From JAGLOK01 sp963675575 (lineage in GTDB: Bacteria > Bacillota > Clostridia > Christensenellales > UMGS416), in the NCBI GenBank assembly GCA_963675575.1, contig OY776378.1, positions 1,984,001 through 2,048,000 of the forward strand: a stretch of 64,000 nucleotides of DNA. The letters run 5' to 3'. The stretch's first letter is position 1; each line of letters opens with the position of its first letter. The notes beneath the pieces are model-generated. The model was not told where the DNA came from and made no database searches. It worked only from the letters and a program-made list of their open reading frames with translations. Positions 26,889-35,131 of this stretch are shown here, piece by piece. The position numbers and the translations under genes are program-made.

Positions 26889-27435
26889 TTACTTTCTAAT
26901 TAACGCAATTACTTCTTCAGCAATTTGATCCACTGTTTTTTTCCCTGCATACAATATATGCTTTGCTGCAAGCTTGCTTGATTGGGCGCAAACAAACAGT
27001 TCGTTCATCTTCATTTCTTCTTCAGCTTTAGTCCTTTTAGACAGTAGTTCAAGGAATTCTTTTGTGTTCTGATATGGTATCAGCAAAAAAGAATTTCCAA
27101 CGGGCTCCATCAATCTTAAAAACTCATCTCTTCGTTCTTTATCCTCATAAACACTTTGCCCTCCGCCAAAAGCGATTACACAATCTTCGTTTTCCTCTAA
27201 TGCTCTTTTCACCGAATACAACTCAAAAGGTTTTTGATAGCGATATCACCCCCATAATGCCACTTTTTTCAAATTCTTTTTCAGCATCCTCTTCAGAATA
27301 TGTGGTTTTGCTATAAAGCCGTTCTCTTTGGTCATCTAAGTCTATAAACTCTTTGCACAATCTTTTTGATAGCTCTTTTGCAATTGAAGTTTTTCCTACT
27401 CCTATAGGTCCCATAATTACAATGTTGGTATTCAT
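26889..27435 (-). pseudogene. Shikimate-kinase-like P-loop kinase, frameshifted
   Basis: Two open frames make one protein. The upstream part (27223-27435) has a good AGGGGGAA ribosome site and codes for MNTNIVIMGPIGVGKTSIA (P-loop) and FIDLDDQRE. It ends early in ISLSKTF. The downstream part (26889-27221) continues in another frame as RYQKPFELYSVKRALEENEDCVIAFGGGQSVYED. Removing one base near 27247 gives GVYRYQKPFEL and a full-length protein of about 180 aa. The small P-loop kinase family matches shikimate kinase, but substrate residues were not fully tested. It is either a pseudogene or a sequence error. Confidence 0.7.
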
Positions 27436-27528
27436 AATAATTCCCCCTTGTGGTTTTTATACTTAACAATAATTTTCTTCGCTTTATTCATTAAATTATT
27501 TCATAAAATAAGCTGCATCAAGAAACTA

Positions 27529-28680
27529 TCAACCTTCAAAAATTTGATACCAATATATTAATAGTGGCACAAATTCTTTCGCCGCCTTTAGGCTTCCCTC
27601 ATCATTGGGATGGTCATCTCCTGCCGAATCATAATATAACGTGTTAGAACCATCATTGACTATGTGTGCCTCTTCTCCATCAACCAGCATATGGTGATTG
27701 TCTTCTGCTGTTAGCACGTTGTAGAAATCAAACACAAAAAGATTGTTCCCATCATAGTCTTTTCGCCATCCATCTTCCGAAACCAGCCAATTCGCAAGCT
27801 CCCGCGTCTTTTCTGGGTGGGATATCCTTTGCATTGGCGGCGGCGTGATAAGCACAAACATTTTATCCGTATGCTCGGCAAAATAACTAAGCAAGCTTAA
27901 ATATATTTGTTTCTCATCTTCAATAGAATTTCCCACATCGCTGTTTGGATAGCAGGACTTAAACATGATGATTGTGTTTTCGCTTGTGGCAGGCTCGATT
28001 GTGTTGTGTCCCGTCATATTGCCAAGCTCCTTGTAAACGGTTGGCATCACCTCATCGTTAAACCAGTCCGGCCAATCGGATGTATCTGTTCTGTCTCCCA
28101 TTTCCCTCCAGCCGTAATAGGTGTCAGCCACATGAAAGTTGTTTTCATTAAGCATCTCATTAAGCCCTGCGTTGAGCCAATTTTCTCCCACACTGTGATG
28201 AATAAACATTAAGTTAACCGTTTCGCTGACCGTTTCAATCTGCGGACCGCTTTCCTCTTGGGTCGGTTCAACTTCATGCCCTGAAGTTGGCGCCTCATTT
28301 ACTCTCGATTCAAGCATTTCACCATTTGAAAAATATGTGACAAATCCATCAGATATTTTATATGCTATTAAAATATCGTTTAGCCCGTTTACTATGTCAT
28401 CTTGATCATAGTCTGCTAATTTATTGTAATCATCATCGGATATTACAATCTCCAAAGTTTTTTCTTCAATATTGAGCCTGACCTCTTCAATACCATATTC
28501 CGTTCCTAATACCCAATCTGATAATGTCTGATTAATTTCATATTCATCACTGTTTGCCCTTTCAGTGATCTGAGCGCTCGTTTGATTTGGCTCTGCCTCT
28601 ATTTCTTCTATTTCAACTGCGTCACCACATCCTGAAAGCGCCAAGGCTACAATTGCAATTATCATAAAAAGTCTTTTCAT
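27529..28680 (-). CDS. Lipoprotein with a SGNH-hydrolase-like domain
   Basis: 383 aa with lipobox LSGC after MKRLFMIIAIVALA. Residues about 45-125 form a small alpha/beta domain. Residues about 155-383 look like a SGNH-type hydrolase: FIHHSVGENWL supplies a Ser in place of GDS, a possible oxyanion Asn comes in FKSCYPNSDVG, and the Asp-His pair is SAGDDHPNDEGS near the end. If this fold is right it would be an esterase or deacetylase on the outer face of the membrane. This is inference from motifs only; the substrate is unknown. Confidence 0.6.
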   Translation of the reverse strand: MKRLFMIIAIVALALSGCGDAVEIEEIEAEPNQTSAQITERANSDEYEINQTLSDWVLGTEYGIEEVRLNIEEKTLEIVISDDDYNKLADYDQDDIVNGLNDILIAYKISDGFVTYFSNGEMLESRVNEAPTSGHEVEPTQEESGPQIETVSETVNLMFIHHSVGENWLNAGLNEMLNENNFHVADTYYGWREMGDRTDTSDWPDWFNDEVMPTVYKELGNMTGHNTIEPATSENTIIMFKSCYPNSDVGNSIEDEKQIYLSLLSYFAEHTDKMFVLITPPPMQRISHPEKTRELANWLVSEDGWRKDYDGNNLFVFDFYNVLTAEDNHHMLVDGEEAHIVNDGSNTLYYDSAGDDHPNDEGSLKAAKEFVPLLIYWYQIFEG

Positions 28681-28689
28681 AATCTTCTC

Positions 28690-28970
28690 CTATTCAAATG
28701 TAAAAACATGCACAGCAGACATCCCTTCATCCACCATAAGCTCCAAAACATATAGCCTATTTCCTGATATATCATACGCAACTCCGCCCAAGTATTGCAT
28801 AACCGTCTCATCTCTTTAAACCAACATATAGTCACTCAAGTCTAAAAAAGCATATGGCTTGCTTGCGCCGCTCAACACTTTTAATGCTTCTTGTATATCA
28901 TAAAAGATCAAATATGCCCTAAAAGCATCGTTAAAATAAGTATTGTTAAAATGAAATTGTGCTTTTTCAT
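28690..28970 (-). pseudogene. Remnant of a secreted protein gene (internal deletion)
   Basis: An ATG at 28970 follows an AAGGAAGG ribosome site and codes for a signal peptide, MKKHNFILTILILTMLLGH, but TGA follows soon. Overlapping it in another frame is the end of a different reading: RAYLIFYDIQEALKVLSGAS ... an in-frame TAA ... YLGGVAYDISGNRLYVLEL ... HVFTFE and a stop at 28690. YDISGNRLYV looks like a beta-propeller strand. The gene seems to have lost its middle and gained a stop. Confidence 0.55.
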
Positions 28971-29101
28971 ATTACGCCTTCCTTTTCGTCTGAAAAAACA
29001 TCCGGGGTCGCGCAAATATACTACACTATTTCTATTATACCACTTGGAAATTATTTGTAAATTGAGTTTTGGTTTATACGGTTAACCCCTCGCCCCTCGC
29101 A

Positions 29102-29431
29102 GTATTTCTTCGAAATACGATTGGCGCGCCTCTTGTGCACTTTAGTCGATAACTTGCTTATGCACGATTATCTATTAAAGTCGCCCGATTATTTGTGGTG
29201 TTTTTAATTTCATTTTTCATAAAAATCCATTAAATACGATTAAAAACACCTTCGCTTGCCTCGACACAAGGTCGTCGCTTTCGCAACACAGCTTCGCTGT
29301 ATCGCTGTCGCGCTGTGGGCTTCTTCGAAGCCTCAACTACTCCCCTCGCTTACAGAGCATTGCTTCGCAATACTCTTATCGCGCTTCGCGTTTGCAAGCA
29401 AACGCTTGGGCTGCGTGTTTCTTCAAAACAC
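29102..29431. repeat. Field of short hairpins with TTC-type loops
   Basis: At least eight small inverted repeats in 330 nt. Examples: GTATTT/AAATAC (29102-29118), GGTGTTTTTAAT/ATTAAAAACACC (29197-29250, perfect 12 bp), ACAGC/GCTGT (29288-29300), GGCTTC/GAAGCC (29318-29332), ATTGC/GCAAT (29359-29371), GCGTTTGC/GCAAACGC (29388-29405) and GTGTTT/AAACAC (29415-29431). Most loops are TTC or CTTC. A 15-nt direct repeat, CTTGCCTCGACACAA, occurs at 29255-29269 and 29431-29445. No gene is seen from 28981 to 29476. Confidence 0.6.
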
Positions 29432-29443
29432 TTGCCTCGACAC

Positions 29444-29477
29444 AAAAACAAGACATCCGTTTGGATGTCTTGTTTTT
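29444..29477 (-). terminator. Terminator of the tRNA-Thr/tRNA-Pro unit
   Basis: A perfect 15-bp hairpin (AAAAACAAGACATCC and its complement, loop of 4) abuts the CCA end of tRNA-Pro and ends in a run of T on the minus transcript. Confidence 0.8.
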
Positions 29478-29553
29478 GGTCGAGGTGAGAAGATTTGAAC
29501 TTCCGGCCTCTGCGTCCCGAACGCAGCGCTCTACCAAGCTGAGCCACACCTCG
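29477..29553 (-). tRNA. tRNA-Pro (CGG)
   Basis: A 77-nt cloverleaf with encoded CCA. The 7-bp acceptor stem is CGAGGTG/CACCTCG, the anticodon loop is TTCGGGA (anticodon CGG, G37 as in Pro tRNAs), and the T-loop is GTTCAAATC. It lies 36 nt downstream of tRNA-Thr in one unit. Confidence 0.95.
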
Positions 29554-29589
29554 AAATATATTAACTTTTATTTTAAAGCAGTGTACTAT

Positions 29590-29665
29590 TGGAGCCAACA
29601 AGCGGATTCGAACCGCTGACCTGCAGTTTACGAAACTGCTGCTCTACCGACTGAGCTATGCTGGC
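29590..29665 (-). tRNA. tRNA-Thr (CGT)
   Basis: A 76-nt cloverleaf with encoded CCA. The acceptor stem GCCAGCA/TGTTGGC has one G-T pair, the anticodon loop is TTCGTAA (anticodon CGT), and the T-arm is GGTTCGAATC. It is the first gene of the two-tRNA unit. Confidence 0.95.
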
Positions 29666-29681
29666 AATAAACGCATATGAG

Positions 29682-29710
29682 ATTATATCACATGAGTATT
29701 TGCGTGTAAA
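29682..29710 (-). promoter_or_regulatory. Promoter of the tRNA-Thr/tRNA-Pro unit
   Basis: TTTACA and TATAAT exactly 17 nt apart on the minus strand, with TGA before the -10. Transcription should begin about 10 nt ahead of tRNA-Thr. Confidence 0.8.
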
Positions 29711-29810
29711 CAAAAACCATAGCGATTTTGAAAACAAGCGTTATAGCATAAGGATCGTCCAGACAACAGGCTCAATCAAACGTTGCAATGATAAAAGAAA
29801 TGCCGTTTAA

Positions 29811-30563
29811 TCAAAACCGCTTTTTTACCGCCGCAAACTGAATTCTTTGAGATTCGCTTTTTGGAGAATCCAATGCAAAACAATTGTAAGCGTGTATTTC
29901 AGAAAAGCCGGCATCTTCCAAGGTTTTTATAAGAAAATCCTCTTTGTACGCTTTTTGTTTATGTGTTTCCAGCGACTTTTCATACAAATCGTCTTCCAAA
30001 TGAGAATATAGCGACAATTCCATAGTGAGAATATCGTTCTTTTCATCATATTCATTGTGCCAAATATATAAACCTTCGTCTTTTTCCTCAAAGTATGATT
30101 TTTCATGCATTGTCTTAAGTTTATATTTTGAAGATATATCAAAAAGAAAAACGCCGCCTTCATTTAAAATATTGCTTACTCCACGAAACATTTTTAAAAC
30201 TTCTTCGGCATCAGTAATATAATTTATCCCGTCATTTATGCAAACCGCCGCATCTACCTTCCGGTGAAGCTTAATCTCACGCATATCCTGGTTTATTATC
30301 TGTATCTTTGCACCCGCCTCGGCAAATCTGACAGCTGCTACCTCAAGCATATCAGGCGAATTATCCAGCGCGGTGATTCTATATCCTTTTTTGCAAAGCT
30401 CCAATGTTATCATGCCTGTTCCGCAGGCGATATCAAGCAAAGAGGCACCCCGCTTTGCTCCATTGTTGTTTAATAGCGCGTCAATATACTCCGCCCACTC
30501 CTTGGCCGGAGCATCTAAAGAGAAACTGTCATATAATTTTGCGAGTGAAGTGTATTTATCCAT
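29811..30563 (-). CDS. Class I SAM-dependent methyltransferase
   Basis: 250 aa. Motif I is LLDIACGTGMITLELC (about residue 40), followed by the acidic motif II ITALDNSPDML and motif IV-like VDAAVCINDGINYI. The C-terminal half is beta-rich and reads FDISSKYKL and YSHLEDDLYEKS, as in the small-molecule methyltransferases near ydaC/ycgJ. The substrate cannot be told. It is cytosolic, with no neighbours of known linked role. Confidence 0.8.
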   Translation of the reverse strand: MDKYTSLAKLYDSFSLDAPAKEWAEYIDALLNNNGAKRGASLLDIACGTGMITLELCKKGYRITALDNSPDMLEVAAVRFAEAGAKIQIINQDMREIKLHRKVDAAVCINDGINYITDAEEVLKMFRGVSNILNEGGVFLFDISSKYKLKTMHEKSYFEEKDEGLYIWHNEYDEKNDILTMELSLYSHLEDDLYEKSLETHKQKAYKEDFLIKTLEDAGFSEIHAYNCFALDSPKSESQRIQFAAVKKRF

Positions 30564-30622
30564 AATTTTAAAAGGGAAAAATCCCGTTGATGCATCCTTT
30601 CTGCTATAAAAGGCAGATTTAT

Positions 30623-31519
30623 CTATTTGTCTTTATGCTCTGTCTCGGGTTTTTGCCCCGCCTGTTGAATTCCGTTTGCAACAATAATCTTTTTAAAAAC
30701 CTGATTGGTAAATGAGTTTATTATCAAAGAATTAAAAGCAAAACCGAAAAGTACATAGTATGCTCCGAAAACTAATATTCCATAATTCCACGCCATAGAC
30801 AGAAGCAGCAAAAGGAAAGGAATAACTGCGCTTATGAGCAAAATTAAAAGCGTCTGCGGTAATTTAGCGATAGCAAGCAAAACCGAGTTTTTAATGAGAT
30901 TCTTTAGCTTCAACTCAAATGTAACCATAAGAGGATACACAAAAGTGGTTGAAAGCAAAATCAATCCCAACATGAAATACGAAATCCCTCTAAGAACCTT
31001 CGCCATAGGTATAGCATCCGCGTTTATAGCATAAGTCGCAATGCCATAATACATTATTAGAACAATACTGCCCAACAGCAGCATATACAACAAGCTTTGC
31101 TTCCAGTTTTCCTTTATTTTTTCCAGAAAATCTTCCATCAGCCAAACATGAGATTCTTTAGCATATGTTTTCGTTATGTAGTTTAAGCTTGGTAAACCAA
31201 CTCCCATAATCAAAAGGCATGGTATTAGTCCCATAAAAAAAACTGTTAAATATTGAAATGCGCCGCTTTCCATAAATACACCAAGATCCATCACTTCTGC
31301 CTGCGTGGAGCTTAAAGCTGTGTTGATTAAATTGAAATTTATTCCCGCCCATATTAAGGCAGGCGCGACAAAAATCAGAAAAAGTAAATTAAGCTTAACC
31401 AGATCCCACATTTTTATCTTCAATACTTCAAAAAAAGCAGTAATCGGATTTTGATTTTGTTCAACTTCCAAATCAGGTTTATTCGGATTTCCGTATATCA
31501 TTCTGTTAAACAAGCCCAT
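30623..31519 (-). CDS. YesL/DUF624-like membrane protein
   Basis: 298 aa with five or six predicted membrane helices. The N-terminal MWDLVKLNLLFLIFVAPALIWAGIN and the central FEVLKIKMWDLVK block resemble DUF624 (YesL), which usually pairs with sugar-uptake or carbohydrate genes. It is longer than the family norm of about 210 aa. The tail is charged (AGQKPETEHKDK). I see no transport motif. Confidence 0.6.
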   Translation of the reverse strand: MGLFNRMIYGNPNKPDLEVEQNQNPITAFFEVLKIKMWDLVKLNLLFLIFVAPALIWAGINFNLINTALSSTQAEVMDLGVFMESGAFQYLTVFFMGLIPCLLIMGVGLPSLNYITKTYAKESHVWLMEDFLEKIKENWKQSLLYMLLLGSIVLIMYYGIATYAINADAIPMAKVLRGISYFMLGLILLSTTFVYPLMVTFELKLKNLIKNSVLLAIAKLPQTLLILLISAVIPFLLLLLSMAWNYGILVFGAYYVLFGFAFNSLIINSFTNQVFKKIIVANGIQQAGQKPETEHKDK

Positions 31520-31667
31520 CTGTACACCTTCCTTTTACTAAATGCCAATTTATAAGAGTATTATATAGTTTGAGCAATAATATGTCCACCTCAGCAAAAT
31601 GTAATATAAATTTACTACCGCCAACTACATAGTAATTCAGCGTTTCAACCAAATATTCGCTTATAAA

Positions 31668-31696
31668 TTGACATGTATATAAAAACAATGTAACAT
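31668..31696 (+). promoter_or_regulatory. Promoter of dapA-dapB
   Basis: TTGACA and TAACAT with 17 nt between, about 50 nt before the dapA start; a GGAGG site lies 8 nt before the ATG. A second weaker TATAAT lies closer to the gene. Confidence 0.6.
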
Positions 31697-31748
31697 TTAT
31701 TGATAATATTTAGTATAATATTATAAGAACAATTTTGGAGGAATTATT

Positions 31749-32636
31749 ATGACGATTTTCACCGGATCAGGAACGGCGCTAGTAACACCTTTTACCGATA
31801 CCGGAATAGATTTCAAAGCTTTTTCAAAGCATATCGACTTTCAGCTTGAAAACAAAACAGATGCGTTTGTCGTCCTAGGCACTACAGGCGAGCCTGCCAC
31901 TATGTCTTCAAAAGAGAAACAAGAGGCAATAAAGTTTGTGGTGCAAAAAGCCGAAAAGCGTGTGCCGGTTATCGCAGGAACAGGAGGCAACAATACTAAA
32001 AAAGTCATTGAAGATTCGCAAATGGCGCAAAAGCTTGGCGCGGATGCTTTGCTTATCGTGCTTCCTTATTATAACTACAATAAAAATATCCCTGACGGGT
32101 TGATTCAGCATTATTTAGCAATCGCCAACAATGTCGACATACCTATAATAGTATATAATGTGCCTTCCAGAACCGTTTCCAATATGAGAGCCGAAACATT
32201 CGCGGAAATCGCGCAGCATAAAAACATCGCGGCGATGAAAGAAGCTTCCGGCAGCATAAGACAGGTTCAGGACATGGTTCGTCTTTGCGGAGATAACGCT
32301 GATGTATATTCAGGAGACGATTTTACCGTTTTGCCCCTTATGGCTTGCGGAGGAAAAGGCGTGATATCGGTAGTTTCCAATATCGCACCCAGACAAATGC
32401 ATGATTTGGTTGAAAACTATATTAAAGGCGACATTTCCATGGCAAGAGCTTTGCAGTTTAAAATGCTCCCCTTAATCGAAGCGCTTTTCCTTGATGTAAA
32501 CCCAAGTCCGGTTAAAACCGCCATGAATCTTCTCGGGATGGATGCAGGTTCTTTAAGACTCCCACTTTACGAAATGAGAGACTGCGCAAAAGAATGTTTA
32601 ATAGAAGCTATGAAAAATTTTGGATTTAACGTATAA
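31749..32636 (+). CDS. dapA: 4-hydroxy-tetrahydrodipicolinate synthase
   Basis: First committed step to diaminopimelate and lysine: joins pyruvate and aspartate semialdehyde. The 295-residue TIM barrel shows GTTGEPATMSSKE (binding loop), the catalytic Tyr in YNVPSRT and the Schiff-base Lys in AAMKEASG. SGDDFTVLPLMACGGKGVISV is also canonical. dapB follows 10 nt later, so the two form an operon that feeds peptidoglycan cross-links. Confidence 0.97.
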   Translation: MTIFTGSGTALVTPFTDTGIDFKAFSKHIDFQLENKTDAFVVLGTTGEPATMSSKEKQEAIKFVVQKAEKRVPVIAGTGGNNTKKVIEDSQMAQKLGADALLIVLPYYNYNKNIPDGLIQHYLAIANNVDIPIIVYNVPSRTVSNMRAETFAEIAQHKNIAAMKEASGSIRQVQDMVRLCGDNADVYSGDDFTVLPLMACGGKGVISVVSNIAPRQMHDLVENYIKGDISMARALQFKMLPLIEALFLDVNPSPVKTAMNLLGMDAGSLRLPLYEMRDCAKECLIEAMKNFGFNV

Positions 32637-32646
32637 AGGATTTATT

Positions 32647-33396
32647 ATGAAAGTACTACTATGCGGATGCGGCGGAGCCATGGGCCATGCTCTATCTCAC
32701 CTTATATCGGAAAAAGATAACATCGAAGTTGCGGCGGGTGTAGACAAGTTCGCTCCCCCAAGCTCTGATTTCCCAGTGTTTGAAACCTTTGAAAAATGCG
32801 ACGTCCCCTGTGATGCGATAATAGACTTTTCTCATCCGAGCCTCCTTTCTTCTTTGCTTGAATATGCCATTTCAAACAATCTTCCCATCGTGCTTTCAAC
32901 CACAGGACACAGCGAAGAACAAAAAAAGCAAATAGAAGAAGCTACAAAAAAAATACCGATTTTCGTGTCGGCAAATATGTCTCTCGGCATAAATCTTATG
33001 ATTGAGCTTTTAAAACAGGCCGCCACTTTCCTTGATGGTTTCGACATAGAAATAATTGAAAAGCATCATAACAAAAAGGTGGATGCCCCGAGCGGAACAG
33101 CTTTGGCTCTTGCTGACGGAATCAATGAAGCTTTAAACGGGAAAAAAGAATATAACTACGGACGACACGGCACCTCTGCTAAACGAGAACAAAATGAAAT
33201 TGGCATTCATGCCGTTCGCGGAGGAACGATAGTCGGCGAACATCAGGTTCATTTCATCGGCCAAGACGAAATTATTGAAATACGCCACACAGCTCTTTCC
33301 AAAAACATACTCGCAGAAGGAGCTATAAGAGCTTCGCAGTTTTTAATCGGAAAGCCCGCGGGTATGTACAACATGAAGGATATGCTTGATAATTAG
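32647..33396 (+). CDS. dapB: 4-hydroxy-tetrahydrodipicolinate reductase
   Basis: Reduces the DapA product with NAD(P)H. The N-terminal MKVLLCGCGGAMGHAL is a variant of the GxxGxMG dinucleotide fold. The catalytic HHNKKVDAPSGTAL motif is intact. I chose ATG at 32647 because AAAGGA lies 6 nt before it; an earlier Met has no site. 249 aa, normal for the shorter Firmicutes form. A strong terminator follows the stop. Confidence 0.96.
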   Translation: MKVLLCGCGGAMGHALSHLISEKDNIEVAAGVDKFAPPSSDFPVFETFEKCDVPCDAIIDFSHPSLLSSLLEYAISNNLPIVLSTTGHSEEQKKQIEEATKKIPIFVSANMSLGINLMIELLKQAATFLDGFDIEIIEKHHNKKVDAPSGTALALADGINEALNGKKEYNYGRHGTSAKREQNEIGIHAVRGGTIVGEHQVHFIGQDEIIEIRHTALSKNILAEGAIRASQFLIGKPAGMYNMKDMLDN

Positions 33397-33404
33397 AATC
33401 AATA

Positions 33405-33434
33405 AAAAGTGTTCATAACAGGAACACTTTTTTT
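33405..33434 (+). terminator. Terminator after dapAB
   Basis: AAAAGTGTTC / GAACACTTTT stem, 7-nt loop and a T-run, 8 nt after the dapB stop. Confidence 0.9.
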
Positions 33435-33493
33435 ACGTAGTGTAGGATAATGCATATTTAAGTCCCCAAATTTGACAGTTTGATTTCCGGCGG

Positions 33494-33522
33494 TTGAAAC
33501 CATGAGCCCAATTGTGTATAAT
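33494..33522 (+). promoter_or_regulatory. Promoter of pgsA-yjbQ
   Basis: TTGAAA and TATAAT exactly 17 nt apart, with TG near the -10. The leader to the pgsA start is about 45 nt. Confidence 0.75.
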
Positions 33523-33575
33523 TGTAAAGTATTTTTACTGTTTCTGGGAAAATGATTTTAACTTAAAGAGGCGCT

Positions 33576-34139
33576 ATGTTAGAAGATAAAAATAAATATA
33601 TAAATGTACCGAATTTTTTGACACTGTTAAGATTCCTTATGATTGGAGTCATGGTTTGTTTTTTCGTAAACGATCATCCTATCTATGCTATGATAGTTTT
33701 TTGTGTCGCTGTGTTCACCGACTTTTTGGATGGATACATCGCGCGCAAATTCAACCAGATCACAAACATTGGCAAGCTCCTTGATCCGCTTGCAGATAAA
33801 CTGCTTCAAATAGCGGCAATCTTTTGTATGTTCTGGGTGGGATATTTGCCTCTTATAGCTTTTATATTAGTTGTTATGTGCGAACTTCTCATGGTTTACG
33901 GCGCGAGCTTTTTGTTGCTTCACCGCCACACCATTGTAGCCGCCAACACTTTTGGAAAGATATCATCGGGAATTATGTATTTAGCCATTCTTGCGACCTT
34001 CTTACATGATTTCACTGCTCCGTTTGACAAATATGCGATTTTAATCGGCATTTCTTTGCTGTATATTTCCATGGCTCAATATTGGTACATCACTGTGCGA
34101 AACATGAAAGAACAAGAAAATGAAAAGAATTCAGATTAA
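33576..34139 (+). CDS. pgsA: CDP-alcohol phosphatidyltransferase (PgsA-like)
   Basis: 187 aa with several membrane helices. The family motif D-G-x2-A-R-x8-G-x3-D-x3-D is seen in FLDGYIARKFNQITNIGKLLDPLADK. The most likely role is phosphatidylglycerophosphate synthase, which makes phosphatidylglycerol from CDP-diacylglycerol; other CDP-alcohol substrates (inositol, serine) cannot be excluded. It overlaps yjbQ by 20 nt. Confidence 0.85.
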   Translation: MLEDKNKYINVPNFLTLLRFLMIGVMVCFFVNDHPIYAMIVFCVAVFTDFLDGYIARKFNQITNIGKLLDPLADKLLQIAAIFCMFWVGYLPLIAFILVVMCELLMVYGASFLLLHRHTIVAANTFGKISSGIMYLAILATFLHDFTAPFDKYAILIGISLLYISMAQYWYITVRNMKEQENEKNSD

Positions 34140-34509
34140 CACAAGCAGTCATTCACAAATGATTGACATTACCCATCAAGTTTCTCAGGCTGTAAAAGAA
34201 AGCGGCGTGGAAAACGGAATCTGCACAGTATTTATTCCCCACACAACGGCTGCGGTAACAATAAATGAAAACGCCGACCCTGATGTTACCCGCGATATAC
34301 TCGATAAGTTGGAGCGAATGCTCCCGCGCAAAGACGGATACAAGCACTTTGAAGGGAATTCTTCCTCTCACATAAAAGCTTCCATGTTTGGATTTTCTGA
34401 AACCATTCTTGTGGAAAGCGGGCGCTTGGTGCTGGGCACATGGCAGGGCATATATTTCTGCGAATTTGATGGGCCAAGAACACGCAGTATTGTAATCGAC
34501 GTGAAATAA
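34120..34509 (+). CDS. yjbQ: YjbQ/UPF0047 family protein
   Basis: 129 aa, a compact beta-rich protein. Conserved motifs FIPHTTAAVTINENADPDV, GNSSSHIKASMFG and GTWQGIYFCEFDGPR match the family, whose members have been given a weak thiamine-phosphate synthase activity in other bacteria. Its cellular role remains unclear. It is translationally coupled to pgsA. Confidence 0.9.
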   Translation: MKRIQINTSSHSQMIDITHQVSQAVKESGVENGICTVFIPHTTAAVTINENADPDVTRDILDKLERMLPRKDGYKHFEGNSSSHIKASMFGFSETILVESGRLVLGTWQGIYFCEFDGPRTRSIVIDVK

Positions 34510-34552
34510 GGCTATAGAGCTAACAAAATCAGAAAGGGGTACTCATGCGCTT

Positions 34553-35017
34553 TTGATAACTTTGCTCTTCCTAATACCTCCATTTAATATTGTTTTTCTT
34601 TTAGCAATCATCTTAATCACAGTCTGCGTCTTGCTTGTTTTAAAAAAAATGTTCAAAATATCTTTAAATGACTTATCCTCTCCTTTCAGTTCCACTTATT
34701 TTCTTACAATAATTATTGAAATACCAACTTTCATCTTTTCTTTTTTTGTAGGCTCTATTGTGAGTTTGATTTTGCCTATAGTAAATGAAATTAATAGCGA
34801 ATGGTGGCCAAACACGCCTCATCCATATTTAGCATTGTTACTATTCTCCTTTATTTGGGTAGCTATTTATTTTTCTTTAAGACTTCTTTTAATTCTCGTT
34901 CATAGGAAAAAATTTATTGATAAATTTAAAGCATTAGGGTTCACATTATCATATTTGTTGGCAACAAGCATTATATGGTTTACGCTCAGTATATTTTTAA
35001 TATCTACATTTGCATAA
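34553..35017 (+). CDS. Small four-helix membrane protein, start uncertain
   Basis: 154 aa with about four hydrophobic segments and no recognised family. The frame opens only with a TTG at 34553, 13 nt after the AAAGGGG ribosome site. An ATG lies at 34545, 6 nt from that site, but it is in another frame and hits TGA after three codons (MRF). So either the TTG is used, or a small frameshift near 34550 separates the true start from the gene. The rest of the frame is intact. Confidence 0.55.
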   Translation: MITLLFLIPPFNIVFLLAIILITVCVLLVLKKMFKISLNDLSSPFSSTYFLTIIIEIPTFIFSFFVGSIVSLILPIVNEINSEWWPNTPHPYLALLLFSFIWVAIYFSLRLLLILVHRKKFIDKFKALGFTLSYLLATSIIWFTLSIFLISTFA

Positions 35018-35097
35018 TGTATAAACCAATCTATACTTGTTCTACTATCTTTTAAAAACTTAATAAGCGCTTTCGATTAAGATATTCCCCAAATCAT

Positions 35098-35125
35098 TGA
35101 CATAAAACTTAAAAATGATATAATC
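35098..35125 (+). promoter_or_regulatory. Promoter of the valine T-box operon
   Basis: TTGACA and TATAAT 16 nt apart, with TGA before the -10. Transcription should begin near 35132, at the 5' end of the T-box leader. Confidence 0.8.
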
Positions 35126-35131
35126 ACTATA

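Noticed and set aside
29102..29431. Reading the hairpin field as a CRISPR array
   Set aside because: The units differ in sequence and length, and there are no uniform spacers or cas genes.
29256..29601. Open frames across the hairpin field and tRNA-Pro
   Set aside because: They cross inverted repeats and a tRNA gene, have skewed composition and lack ribosome sites.
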